Shown piece after piece: positions 1-8,050 of a DNA stretch of 64,000 nt (its first letter is position 1; each line of letters begins with the position of its first letter). The position numbers and the translations under genes are program-made. The stretch is from Azophilus sp965200465. GTDB taxonomy: Bacteria; Pseudomonadota; Gammaproteobacteria; Pseudomonadales; Azotimanducaceae. The notes under the pieces are model-generated. The model was not told where the DNA came from. It saw only the letters and a list, made by a program, of their open reading frames with translations, and made no database searches. Where the stretch lies: positions 2,170,001 through 2,234,000 of the forward strand of contig OZ241358.1 of NCBI GenBank assembly GCA_965200465.1, written 5' to 3'.

Positions 1-861
1 CAAGCCCAGGATGGCGGCCGGCTGCAGGCACTTGCTCCAGAAGGCTAGGCGCTGGGCGCCGGCGTCCAAACCCTCACGCTCCAAGTAGCGAATCTGTCGG
101 TGCAGATCCACAAGCGACAGCTTGCCGGCGTCCACCAAGGCCCGTTCGCTGAGCAGCGCCGGGTCAAGGCGGCCGGTCCAAGCCAATTGCCCAAAGGCAT
201 CCATCTTGGCGCGTTCATCGACCAACTCGGTTTGAGTGCCGTTGTGCAGCACCCAGCGCCCGCCGCCGCTTTGGTGCTCCGCCCGTTGCGCCTGCCGGAT
301 GAGCCCTAGGCCGCCGTCCTCGTTCAGCTGGTATTGGCGCACCCCCAATAGGTCGCCCTCGTTGTTCAAGGCTTGGACATGCATGTACAGTGGGCCTTCC
401 CGATACCAGTAGCCGCCCTTGAGTTCCGTAAGCTGGCTGCCGCGCAGGACGCGGGCCTTGTGCATCTCCGCCGCAGCCTCCGTGGCCGGCGCCGCCCATT
501 CGCCCACTGCGGCCCCCAGCAGCCAGGCCAATCCCACCGGCCAAGCCAAGGCGCCCGCCAAGCGCCGCACCGGGACGCCGGCGGCCCGCAGCGCCACCAG
601 TTCCGATTGGGCGGCTAGGCGGCCAAGGCTGATGAGCGCACCGAGAAACAGAACATAGGGCAGAATTTCATGGGCGCGGCGCGGCAGGGTCAGCAGGACG
701 TACCAAGCCGCCGCCGCTAGGCCATAGGCGCCGTGGTCTTCGTCAAGCTCCTCGACCAACGCGAAACTGGCGATCAAGCCCAGCAACGCGAGCAACACCG
801 CCATCGCCGCCGTTAGGGTGGCACGGCACAGGTAGCGGTCGATTCGGGAAAGGGGTTTCAT
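1..861 (-). CDS. lptG: LPS export ABC transporter permease LptG (C-terminal part beyond window)
   Basis: Inner-membrane permease of the LptB2FG transporter, which extracts lipopolysaccharide from the inner membrane and pushes it through the periplasmic Lpt bridge. The frame is open from an ATG at 861 to the window edge (287 codons visible, no stop). The N-terminus begins MKPLSRIDRYLCR, followed by a first membrane helix and a second hydrophobic stretch before a GRLAAQSELVALRAAG segment typical of the YjgP/YjgQ family. The visible 3' part ends in an LSLVDLHRQIRYLEREGLDA-type stretch, as in LptG. The start overlaps the lptF stop by 4 bp (ATGA), so the two are translationally coupled. LptG is assigned from its position downstream of lptF and from this C-terminal segment. 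Confidence 0.9.
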   Translation of the reverse strand, partial: MKPLSRIDRYLCRATLTAAMAVLLALLGLIASFALVEELDEDHGAYGLAAAAWYVLLTLPRRAHEILPYVLFLGALISLGRLAAQSELVALRAAGVPVRRLAGALAWPVGLAWLLGAAVGEWAAPATEAAAEMHKARVLRGSQLTELKGGYWYREGPLYMHVQALNNEGDLLGVRQYQLNEDGGLGLIRQAQRAEHQSGGGRWVLHNGTQTELVDERAKMDAFGQLAWTGRLDPALLSERALVDAGKLSLVDLHRQIRYLEREGLDAGAQRLAFWSKCLQPAAILGL

Positions 862-1946
862 GCGCTCCGCCTTGGCTGTTCCGCCCACAGCAGGGCTGCG
901 GCGATGCCTGCAAACAGGGCGTGGGCCGGCCAAAGGCCCAGCGCCGCAGGCAGGCGGCCATCGACCAAGGCATTCTGATTGGCCAGCAGCGCCAGATAGT
1001 AGCCCAGCATGATGAGCACCCCAGGCACGATGCGGCCGAACCGTCCCCGCCGCGGCTTGACCGGGGCAACGCCGAAGGCGATCAGGCAGCTAACGAGGCA
1101 AAAAACGGGCAGGGCCAAGCGCCAATGCAGTTCCGCCGCCGCCGCCGCATCGCCGCGCCGCCAAAGGCTGGCGGTGGGCAGCGCCTCCTCCTTGCTCCGC
1201 TGCTCCGCGGCGCTGGCATCGACCTTCTGGCTCAAGGAGGCGAAGCGGATCAGCTGCCGCAGTTTGCCGCCCTGTCCAACCGTTGCCGCACCGGCCTCCT
1301 CCACCAGCCGCGTTCCCTCTTCAAGCACCAGGAAGCGGCTGCCGGTGGCTTCATCCAAGTACTGCTCGCCGCGCTTGGCCCAGATGGTGGCGACGTCGCC
1401 CTCAGCGTCGTATTCGGAGATGAACAGGTCGTTCAGGGTGCGCCGATCTTCGCCAAGGCTTTCCGCATAAGTGACGCGCCGCCCGCCGTTGGAGACTTGG
1501 AACAGGCCCGGCTGCAGCCGGTCAAACCCCGCCTTGATCCTCTGCTCCAGCACAAAGCGGTCCAAGGCCGCGTTGTTCGCCGGCGTCACCGCAAAGGACA
1601 GGTAGGCCACCGCGCCGGCAAGCAGCGCCGCCGGCGCCAAGATCCAGCCCAGCAGCCTTCCGGCGCCGACGCCGCAGCTTTGCAGCACCGCCATTTCCCG
1701 TTCGGCGTGCATTCGGCCCAAGGTCAGCAGCAGGGCGATGTAGAAGGCGAAGGGGCAGATGAGCTGCAAAAAGCCCGGCAACCGCAGCCCCATGATGGTG
1801 AGCAAGCCTTCGGCGGCGTATTTGCCGGCGGCGGCGTCCTGAAGATAGCCGATGAAGCGCCCGCCGACGGCCACCGCGAACAACACCAGCAAGGTCACCG
1901 CAAAGGTGGCCAGCAACTCCCGATTGATGTACTTGGCGGCGGTCAT
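858..1946 (-). CDS. lptF: LPS export ABC transporter permease LptF
   Basis: Partner permease of LptG in the LPS-extracting LptB2FG complex. The 362-residue protein matches the family length. It has the expected layout: N-terminal helices (about residues 12-32 and 50-75), a GRMHAEREMAVLQSCGVG segment, a helix near 98-120, a periplasmic beta-jellyroll region (about 125-265), and three C-terminal helices from about 272. The start at 1946 (MTAAKYINREL) resembles other LptF N-termini. The divergent regulator starts only about 38 bp away, so both promoters lie in a very short spacer or extend into the coding regions. Confidence 0.93.
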   Translation of the reverse strand: MTAAKYINRELLATFAVTLLVLFAVAVGGRFIGYLQDAAAGKYAAEGLLTIMGLRLPGFLQLICPFAFYIALLLTLGRMHAEREMAVLQSCGVGAGRLLGWILAPAALLAGAVAYLSFAVTPANNAALDRFVLEQRIKAGFDRLQPGLFQVSNGGRRVTYAESLGEDRRTLNDLFISEYDAEGDVATIWAKRGEQYLDEATGSRFLVLEEGTRLVEEAGAATVGQGGKLRQLIRFASLSQKVDASAAEQRSKEEALPTASLWRRGDAAAAAELHWRLALPVFCLVSCLIAFGVAPVKPRRGRFGRIVPGVLIMLGYYLALLANQNALVDGRLPAALGLWPAHALFAGIAAALLWAEQPRRSA

Positions 1947-1984
1947 TCGCTAAGCTGACTCTCGAATTGGGCGAGGGTTCGGCA

Positions 1985-2779
1985 ATGGCGGCCCCGGCAA
2001 CAAGACGCAAAACCTATACTGCCCCAGCCTTGGCCAAAGGTCTCGACATTTTGGAGTTGATGGCCTCCGAACCCGGCCGCCTGTCCCTGGGGCAGATCGC
2101 CGACAAGCTGGGCCGCTCCAAGGGCGAGATCTTCCGCATGCTCGTGGTGCTGAACGACCGGGACTACATCTATTTGGACCGCGAGTCCGAAACCTATGGC
2201 ATGACGCTGAAGCTGTTCGCCCTGACCCATCGCCAACCCCGCATTCAGCGTCTGTCCAGCGCCGCCGCGCCGGCCATGTCCAAGCTGGTTCAAACCATTG
2301 AGCAATCCTGCCATCTGGTCATTCACTATCAAGGCCGGGGCATCGTGGTGGCGCAGCACGGCAGCCCGGCGGACCGGGGCTTGAGCGTCCGCCTAGGGGC
2401 GGAGGCGCCCTTGGCCAACAGTTGTTCCGGCCACATTCTGCTGGCCTTTTCCGGCCAAAGGGAGCGGCGGCGGATGCTCAGCGAAGCCAAGCCGAAGCTC
2501 CAGGTGAACCGCACCGAATTGCAAAAGGCCCTCAACCGCGTGTTCAAGCAGGGCTTTGAAATGGTCGAAAGCCAGCAGGTGCAAGGGGTCAAGGACATCG
2601 GCTATCCGGTTTTCGACTACTCCGGCGTCATCACCGCCGCCCTGGTGGTGCCCTTCCTGGAGCATTTGGACGGCTCCCACAAGGTTGACCTGGAGCAGGC
2701 CCGGCAATACCTAGCCGCCGCCGCCGGGGACATTTCCGACGCCTTGGGCCACCGCGCCTCCGCAAGACAAGGGCGCTAG
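1985..2779 (+). CDS. IclR-family transcriptional regulator, probable regulator of the fucose operon
   Basis: DNA-binding regulator with an N-terminal winged helix-turn-helix (about residues 14-75, including GRLSLGQIADKLGRSKGEIF) and a C-terminal effector-binding domain (about 90-255). I chose the ATG at 1985; a TTG at 1967 would add six residues. It lies upstream of and codirectional with the L-fucose genes, separated by 131 bp carrying a candidate promoter, so it probably senses a sugar acid of that pathway. The target and ligand are inferred from position only. The gene is full length for the family. Confidence 0.9.
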   Translation: MAAPATRRKTYTAPALAKGLDILELMASEPGRLSLGQIADKLGRSKGEIFRMLVVLNDRDYIYLDRESETYGMTLKLFALTHRQPRIQRLSSAAAPAMSKLVQTIEQSCHLVIHYQGRGIVVAQHGSPADRGLSVRLGAEAPLANSCSGHILLAFSGQRERRRMLSEAKPKLQVNRTELQKALNRVFKQGFEMVESQQVQGVKDIGYPVFDYSGVITAALVVPFLEHLDGSHKVDLEQARQYLAAAAGDISDALGHRASARQGR

Positions 2780-2825
2780 GGACGTCTGCGGCGTTGGCCG
2801 GGCTTCCTCCCGCCGAAAAAAGCCG

Positions 2826-2855
2826 TTGACAGGCCAAGCCGGCATTCAGTATTGT
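2826..2855 (+). promoter_or_regulatory. Candidate sigma-70 promoter of the fucose operon
   Basis: A perfect -35 hexamer TTGACA (2826-2831) is followed after 18 bp by TATTGT (2850-2855), which matches four of six -10 positions. It sits about 55 bp before the first structural gene at 2911. The stretch just downstream (2856-2900) is unusually AT-rich for this genome and could hold the IclR operator, but I see no perfect palindrome there. Confidence 0.45.
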
Positions 2856-2910
2856 CGAACCGTTTGTTTCAAATATGCACTAACATTTTTCACTTGAACG
2901 GCCCTGAACG

Positions 2911-3960
2911 ATGGCGACTGTGCTGACCAAATCCCCCTTGGGCGCCGCTGGCGTCCGAGTCACCGAACTCGGCTTCGGCGGCGCCGGGCTTGGCAACCTG
3001 TACCGAGAGGTGCCCGACGAGGCCGTCGCTGAGACCTTGGATGCGGCCTGGGGGCAGGGCGTCCGCTACTTCGACACCGCCCCCTATTATGGATTCGGCT
3101 TGAGCGAAGCCCGGCTTGGCGCCTACCTGCGCGGACGAGACCGGAGCAGCTTCGTTCTATCGACCAAGGTGGGCCGCCTATTGGTCCCGGCGCACCGCGT
3201 CAAGGGTGCCGCCGAACGCCACGGCTTCTGCTCCTCCATGCCCTTCGAGCCAGTGTACGACTACTCCCATGACGGCGCACTGCGCTCCTTCGAGGCCAGC
3301 CTGGAGCGCCTCGGCCTCGAGCGCATCGATCTGCTGCTGCTGCACGACCTCGGCGAGCAAACCCACGGCGCCGACCATCCGGCGATCTTCGCCGAGGCGA
3401 TGGACGGCGGCTATCGCGCCTTGGACAGGCTGCGCGGCGAGGGGCTGGTGCAGGCCATTGGCCTGGGCGTCAACGAATGGGAGGTTTGCGACCAGGCGAT
3501 GGACCACGGCGACTTCGACTGTTTCCTGCTGGCCGGGCGCTACACCCTTCTGGAGCAGGGTGCGCTGGACCGCTTCCTGCCCAGATGCCAAGCTCGGGGC
3601 GTTGCGGTGATCGTCGGCGGACCCTACAACTCCGGCATCCTGGCCACCGGCGTCTTGGGCGACGGGCGGCCCTGCTACAACTATGCACCGGCGCCGGACG
3701 CCGTCATCGAGCGGGTCGGGCGCATCGAAAGGGTTTGCCGGGCGTTCGCCGTCCCATTGCCCGCCGCCGCCTTGCAGTTTCCCTTGGCCCACCCCGCCGT
3801 CGCTGCGGTGATTCCCGGCCTGGCCAGCGGCGAGGATGTGCGGCAAGCCTTGGCATACTACCGCCATCCCATTCCAAGCGCCTTCTGGCAGGCGTTGCGG
3901 GACGCCGGCCTGATGCATCGAGAAGCTCCGCTTCCCAGCCGACGGGAGGCCGCTGCATGA
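2911..3960 (+). CDS. Aldo/keto reductase, probable L-fucose (aldose) 1-dehydrogenase
   Basis: A 349-residue NAD(P)-dependent oxidoreductase of the aldo/keto reductase superfamily, closest in architecture to D-threo-aldose 1-dehydrogenase (L-fucose dehydrogenase). The catalytic tetrad is visible: D55 and Y60 in RYFDTAPYYGFGLSE, K86 in STKVGRLL, and H145 in LLLLHDLG. The expected reaction is oxidation of L-fucose at C1 to L-fucono-lactone, the first step of the non-phosphorylating pathway. The stop overlaps the lactonase start by 4 bp (ATGA), as expected for consecutive steps. Substrate choice is inferred from the family and the FucU-containing operon; related aldoses are possible. Confidence 0.85.
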   Translation: MATVLTKSPLGAAGVRVTELGFGGAGLGNLYREVPDEAVAETLDAAWGQGVRYFDTAPYYGFGLSEARLGAYLRGRDRSSFVLSTKVGRLLVPAHRVKGAAERHGFCSSMPFEPVYDYSHDGALRSFEASLERLGLERIDLLLLHDLGEQTHGADHPAIFAEAMDGGYRALDRLRGEGLVQAIGLGVNEWEVCDQAMDHGDFDCFLLAGRYTLLEQGALDRFLPRCQARGVAVIVGGPYNSGILATGVLGDGRPCYNYAPAPDAVIERVGRIERVCRAFAVPLPAAALQFPLAHPAVAAVIPGLASGEDVRQALAYYRHPIPSAFWQALRDAGLMHREAPLPSRREAAA

Positions 3961-4808
3961 GCCAAGCCATCGACGCCCATCAACACTTCTGGCAGCTGGA
4001 CAGAGGCGACTACCGCTGGCTGACGCCGGACCTCAAGCCCCTGCATCGGGACTTTTTGCCGCAGCATCTCAAGCCGCTGCTGCGCCGCGCCGGCGTCCAA
4101 AAGACCGTGCTGGTGCAGGCGGCGGACACCCTTGAAGAAACCCGCTACCTGCTGTCCTTGGCCGAACGGGAGGACTTCATCGCCGCGGTGGTGGGTTGGG
4201 CGGACCTGGAGGAAGGCAACGCGCCCAAGGCGTTGGCGGAACTGGCCGAAAATCCCCATTTCGTCGGCGTCCGGCCCATGATTCAAGACATTGCCGAGAC
4301 CGATTGGATGCTGCGCCCGCGCTTGACGCCCAGCTTCGCCGCCGTGCGCGAACTGGGCCTCCGCTTCGATGCGCTGGTCCGGCCGGTCCACTTGGACAGC
4401 CTGCTGACCCTGCTGCGCCGCCATCCCGATTTGCCGACGGTGATCGACCACGCCGCCAAGCCGGACATCGCCAACGGCGGCAACAGCCGCTGGCGGGCGC
4501 AGATGCGCGAACTGTCCTCCTTGGAGCATTGCCATTGCAAGCTGTCCGGGCTGTTGACCGAGGCCGGCGACAACCCCCGGCCGGCGCAAATCCGGCCCTA
4601 TGTGGAATTTCTTCTGGAATGCTTCGGGGCGGAGAAGTTGATGTGGGGCAGCGATTGGCCCGTGCTGAACTTGGCGGGCGACTATCTCGGTTGGCGCGCG
4701 CAAAGCGAAGCCTTCGTCGCCGAACTGCCGGTCGTGGACCAAGTGCGCATCTTCGGCGGCACGGCGGCGGCCTTTTACGGCCTGAACGGAGACGGGCGGG
4801 CGGGATGA
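3957..4808 (+). CDS. Amidohydrolase-family L-fucono-1,5-lactonase
   Basis: A 283-residue metal-dependent hydrolase of the amidohydrolase 2 family (TIM barrel). It shows the N-terminal IDAHQHFW motif (H8 and H10, metal ligands or active site), VIDHAAKP in the middle and a C-terminal WGSDWPV carrying the catalytic aspartate. Family members with this pattern hydrolyse sugar-acid lactones such as L-fuconolactone. Here it would open the lactone made by the preceding dehydrogenase. It starts at an ATG overlapping the upstream stop and its own stop overlaps the next start, both by 4 bp. Confidence 0.87.
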   Translation: MSQAIDAHQHFWQLDRGDYRWLTPDLKPLHRDFLPQHLKPLLRRAGVQKTVLVQAADTLEETRYLLSLAEREDFIAAVVGWADLEEGNAPKALAELAENPHFVGVRPMIQDIAETDWMLRPRLTPSFAAVRELGLRFDALVRPVHLDSLLTLLRRHPDLPTVIDHAAKPDIANGGNSRWRAQMRELSSLEHCHCKLSGLLTEAGDNPRPAQIRPYVEFLLECFGAEKLMWGSDWPVLNLAGDYLGWRAQSEAFVAELPVVDQVRIFGGTAAAFYGLNGDGRAG

Positions 4809-5101
4809 CCGCGCAAAAGACACATGTGCTGCTGCATCAGGAGGACAACATTTTGGTCAGTTGCCGGGATTTGGCGCCAAGGGAGACGCTGCGCATCGAC
4901 CATCAGAAAGTGGTCTTGACGCAGCTAATCCCGCTGGGCCACAAGATCGCCCGCCGACCCTTGGCGCAGGGCGAGAAAATCTTCAAGTATGGAGCGCCGA
5001 TCGGCACCGCGCTGGCCGACATCGCCGTTGGAGAGCATGTCCACCTGCACAACATGAAAAGCGACTACATCCCCAGCCACACCCGCAAGGCGATGGATTG
5101 A
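4805..5101 (+). CDS. UxaA-family dehydratase, small (SAF-domain) subunit
   Basis: A 98-residue protein equivalent to the N-terminal SAF domain of altronate/galactarate dehydratases. It has the characteristic GHKIARRPLAQGEKIFKYG stretch and a VGEHVHLHN end. With the large subunit encoded 2 bp downstream it should form a sugar-acid dehydratase, here L-fuconate to 2-keto-3-deoxy-L-fuconate. Such two-gene UxaA arrangements are known for sulfolactate lyase and in the fucose cluster of Campylobacter jejuni. The start is the ATG overlapping the lactonase stop. Substrate assignment is contextual. Confidence 0.85.
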   Translation: MTAQKTHVLLHQEDNILVSCRDLAPRETLRIDHQKVVLTQLIPLGHKIARRPLAQGEKIFKYGAPIGTALADIAVGEHVHLHNMKSDYIPSHTRKAMD

Positions 5102-5103
5102 AC

Positions 5104-6303
5104 ATGCAGGGCCATGTTCGTTCCGACGGCCGCAAAGGCATCCGCAATCAGCTGTTGGTGGCCTACTTGGTGGAGTGCGCCCATCATGTGGCGCGGCTGA
5201 TCGTCAACCAATCGGCGCAAGCCGAAGCGCAGCTGATCGGCTTTCCCGGCTGCTACCCCAACGCCTACGCCCTGCGCATGATGAAACGGCTCTGCACCCA
5301 TCCCAACGTCGGCGGCGTGGTGCTGCTGTCCTTGGGTTGCGAAGGCTTCAACCGGGAGGAACTGGAGGCCGCCGTCAGGGACAGCGGGCGCCCGGTGGAG
5401 ACCTTGGTGATACAGGAGTGCGGCGGCACTCAGAAGACCTTGGCGGCCGGCTTGGCGGCAACCGCCCGCATCGGCGCCAAGATGACCGAGCAGGGGCGAG
5501 TCGATATGGCCTTGGACGAACTGGTGGTGGGCACCATCTGCGGCGGCTCCGACGGCACCAGCGGCATTTCCGCCAACCCGGCAGTGGGCAACAGCTTCAA
5601 CCGCTTGATCGCCGAAGGCGCCACCTGCATCTTCGAGGAAACCGGGGAGTTGATCGGCTGCGAGCAAATCATGGCGGAGCGAGCGGCGACGCCGGAGCTG
5701 GCGCAGCAGATTTACGCAGTGATGGACAAGGCGGCTCGATATTACGAGACATTGGGCTTCGGCAGCTTCGCGCCGGGCAACGCCGAGGGCGGCCTGACCA
5801 CCCAGGAGGAGAAGTCCATGGGCGCCTACTCCAAATCCGGGGATTCGCCCATCAGCGGCCTCATCAAGCCGGGCGACCTGCCGCCCAAGGGAGGGCTGTA
5901 CCTGCTGGACATCGTGCCGGACGGCGAACCGCGCTTCGGCTTCCCCAACATCTCGGACAATGCGGAAATCGTCGAACTGATCGCCTGCGGAGCGCATCTG
6001 ATACTGTTCACCACCGGGCGCGGCTCCGTGGTGGGTTCGGCCATTTCGCCGGTCGTCAAGGTGTGCGCCAATCCGGACACTTACCGGCGCATGGCGGACG
6101 ACATGGACATCAACGCCGGCGCCATCATTGAAGGCGAAGCCAGCGTGGAGCAAGTCGGCAAGGACATATTCGAGCGGGTGCGGGAAGTGGCCGCCGGCGC
6201 TCCCAGCGCCTCCGAAGCCTTGGGGCACCAGGAGTTCATCCTGACCTACAAGACCTTCGAACCCATAGGCCCGGGCTGCCTGCCCACCGCCCGGGTGGCG
6301 TAG
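5104..6303 (+). CDS. UxaA-family dehydratase, large subunit (probable L-fuconate dehydratase)
   Basis: A 399-residue catalytic part of the altronate/galactarate dehydratase family, with the conserved GFPGCYPNAYA, VGTICGGSDGTSGISANPA and FTTGRGSVVGSA segments and many cysteines suited to metal binding. The start at 5104 follows the small-subunit stop by 2 bp, so the frame upstream of 5104 is not part of the gene. It replaces the enolase-superfamily L-fuconate dehydratase (FucD) that many proteobacteria use at this step. The paired small gene shows this is the genuine two-subunit form and not a broken fusion. Confidence 0.87.
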   Translation: MQGHVRSDGRKGIRNQLLVAYLVECAHHVARLIVNQSAQAEAQLIGFPGCYPNAYALRMMKRLCTHPNVGGVVLLSLGCEGFNREELEAAVRDSGRPVETLVIQECGGTQKTLAAGLAATARIGAKMTEQGRVDMALDELVVGTICGGSDGTSGISANPAVGNSFNRLIAEGATCIFEETGELIGCEQIMAERAATPELAQQIYAVMDKAARYYETLGFGSFAPGNAEGGLTTQEEKSMGAYSKSGDSPISGLIKPGDLPPKGGLYLLDIVPDGEPRFGFPNISDNAEIVELIACGAHLILFTTGRGSVVGSAISPVVKVCANPDTYRRMADDMDINAGAIIEGEASVEQVGKDIFERVREVAAGAPSASEALGHQEFILTYKTFEPIGPGCLPTARVA

Positions 6304-6492
6304 TTCCTATGCCGCAAATGTTGGCGGGTGGGCGGCGGGGATCCTGTCCAAGTCCGTTTGGAGCACCATCGCCGACAGAGGCGGCAAACGGTCCGGAGGC
6401 GCTGCGCGGTTTGCCCAGTCGGGCGCCGCCGCGGATGGCTCTTCTTGGGTTCGGGGCGTCTCCTGCCCGGCTGTGAATAGCCTGAAGTAACA

Positions 6493-7236
6493 ATGGGTGC
6501 CGCGATGCCGCAACCGCTGGCCGGCAAGGTCGCCTTGGTCACCGCCGCCGCCCAAGGCATTGGCCGGGCCACCGCCGAGCGCTTTGCCGAGGCCGGCGCC
6601 CGGGTGGTCGCCACGGACATCAACGCCGATTTGCTGGCCGGCCTGCAGGGTTGCGACAGCCGGCTTTTGGACGTGACGGACGCGGCGGCCGTTGCCGCCT
6701 TGGCCAAGGAGTTGGGCGCGGTGGACGTGTTGTTCAACTGCGCCGGCTTCGTCCACCACGGCACCGTCCTGGAGTGCGGCGAGGACGCTTGGGACTTCTC
6801 CTTCAACCTCAACGCCAAGGCCATGTACCGCACCATCCGCGCCTTCCTGCCGGCGATGCTGGCGGCCGGCGGCGCCTCCATCATCAACATGGCCTCCGTG
6901 GCCAGTTCCCTCAAGGGGGTTCCCAACCGCTTCGCTTACGGCGCCAGCAAGGCCGCGGTGATCGGCTTGACCAAGGCGGTGGCCGCCGACTTCGTCGCCC
7001 AAGGCATCCGCTGCAACGCCATCTGCCCGGGCACGGTCGATACCCCCTCCCTGCAGGAGCGCCTGCGCGCCACCAGCGACTACGAGCAAGCGCTCAAGGA
7101 CTTCACCGCCCGCCAACCCCTAGGCCGCCTTGGAACCGCCGCGGAAATCGCCGAACTGGCCCTCTACCTAGCCAGCGACGCCTCCGCCTACACCACCGGC
7201 CAATGCCACGTCATCGACGGCGGCTGGGCCATCTAG
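6493..7236 (+). CDS. SDR oxidoreductase, probable 2-keto-3-deoxy-L-fuconate 4-dehydrogenase
   Basis: A 247-residue classical short-chain dehydrogenase. The nucleotide-binding motif reads TAAAQGIG in place of the usual TGxxxGIG, followed by VVATDIN for NAD preference. The active site is in NMASVASSLKG and YGASKAAV. This glycine-motif variant and the CPGTVDTPSLQERL segment closely resemble human DHRS6/BDH2 and the bacterial 2-keto-3-deoxy-L-fuconate dehydrogenases. It would oxidise C4 to give 2,4-diketo-3-deoxy-L-fuconate. The start is the ATG at 6493; an ATG at 6505 is an alternative. It lies 189 bp after the dehydratase, a longer gap than elsewhere in the operon. Confidence 0.87.
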   Translation: MGAAMPQPLAGKVALVTAAAQGIGRATAERFAEAGARVVATDINADLLAGLQGCDSRLLDVTDAAAVAALAKELGAVDVLFNCAGFVHHGTVLECGEDAWDFSFNLNAKAMYRTIRAFLPAMLAAGGASIINMASVASSLKGVPNRFAYGASKAAVIGLTKAVAADFVAQGIRCNAICPGTVDTPSLQERLRATSDYEQALKDFTARQPLGRLGTAAEIAELALYLASDASAYTTGQCHVIDGGWAI

Positions 7237-7246
7237 GGGGCGCAAC

Positions 7247-7678
7247 TTGCTGAAAAACCTGGACCCTTTGTTAGGGCCGGAGCTGCTGCGCATTCTGCGC
7301 AGCATGGGGCATGGGGATGAAATCGCCGTCGTTGACGCCAACTATCCAGCCGAGGCCGGAGCGCGGCAGTTGGTGCGGCTGGATGGGGTTTCCGCCACCC
7401 AAGCCCTGCGGGCGGTTTTGTCGGTGTTGCCGCTGGACGCCTATGCACAGCATTCGGCGCATACCATGCAGGTGGTGGGGGACGCCGATGCGGTGCCTGA
7501 AATCGTCGCGGAGTTTCGCCGCTTGGTGGCCGCGGCCGACGCCGGCGCCGCTTGCGGCGCCTTGGAGCGCTTCGCCTTCTATGATCGAGTGAAGGGGGCT
7601 TTTGCGGTGGTGGCAACCGGGGAACGGCGGCTGTACGGCAACATCCTTCTGACCAAGGGGGTGATTGACCCGGATTAA
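7247..7678 (+). CDS. fucU: FucU/RbsD-family L-fucose mutarotase
   Basis: A 143-residue member of the RbsD/FucU family, which interconverts the alpha and beta anomers of L-fucose (or ribose). The recognisable features are LRSMGHGDEIAVVDANYP near the N-terminus (catalytic His/Asp region) and the C-terminal YGNILLTKGV. Its presence is the best evidence that the operon acts on fucose. The start is a TTG at 7247 preceded by a strong AGGGGG sequence 6 bp upstream; no in-frame ATG would retain the conserved N-terminus. The stop overlaps the stop of the convergent hicB. Confidence 0.88.
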   Translation: MLKNLDPLLGPELLRILRSMGHGDEIAVVDANYPAEAGARQLVRLDGVSATQALRAVLSVLPLDAYAQHSAHTMQVVGDADAVPEIVAEFRRLVAAADAGAACGALERFAFYDRVKGAFAVVATGERRLYGNILLTKGVIDPD

Positions 7679-7869
7679 CGAGCGAGGGCCAAACATGCAA
7701 GAAACCCTTCAATGCAGTCCCGGGCCATTGCCACGGCTTCGTCAAAAGTCTCGCCTTGGGTGACGCATCCCGGCAGGGCGGGCACGGTGACGGTGAAGCC
7801 GCCTTCTTCGGCGGGCGCAATCAATACTTGGTGTTCAACAAGTTGGTTGGCTTGCCCCGATGTCCTCAT
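7675..7869 (-). CDS. HicB-like antitoxin-family protein, no HicA partner adjacent
   Basis: A 64-residue HicB/UPF0150-type protein with the family core GFTVTVPALPGCVTQGETF followed by an amphipathic helix (DEAVAMARDCIEGFLA). The ATG at 7869 is supported by a perfect AGGAGG 5 bp upstream, so the longer frame is not used. No intact hicA flanks it, and it lacks a C-terminal DNA-binding extension. It may be an orphan antitoxin or a domesticated HicB-fold protein. A truncated hicA of a different subtype lies at 22.4 kb; nothing links the two. Confidence 0.75.
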   Translation of the reverse strand: MRTSGQANQLVEHQVLIAPAEEGGFTVTVPALPGCVTQGETFDEAVAMARDCIEGFLACLALAR

Positions 7870-8050
7870 GCTGGCCTCCTTAATTCCGAACACGTCGCTG
7901 ATTCTTGGCAAATCTTTCCGGCGGCGTCAACAGCTATGGCCGGAATGCATGAGCCGCTTTTTGAGCACTTGACCATACTCCAATGCACAGCCGCATGATG
8001 GGCATCGGCGGGTGGTCGGCGCAAGTCCGCCGGATGCCTTGCAACCGGAT

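Noticed and set aside
7971..8050. Possible repeat shared with 45310-45345 (common GCATCGGCGGG-GGTCGGCGCA)
   Set aside because: Similarity is confined to about 25 bp of GC-rich sequence inside unrelated contexts; too short to call without a search.
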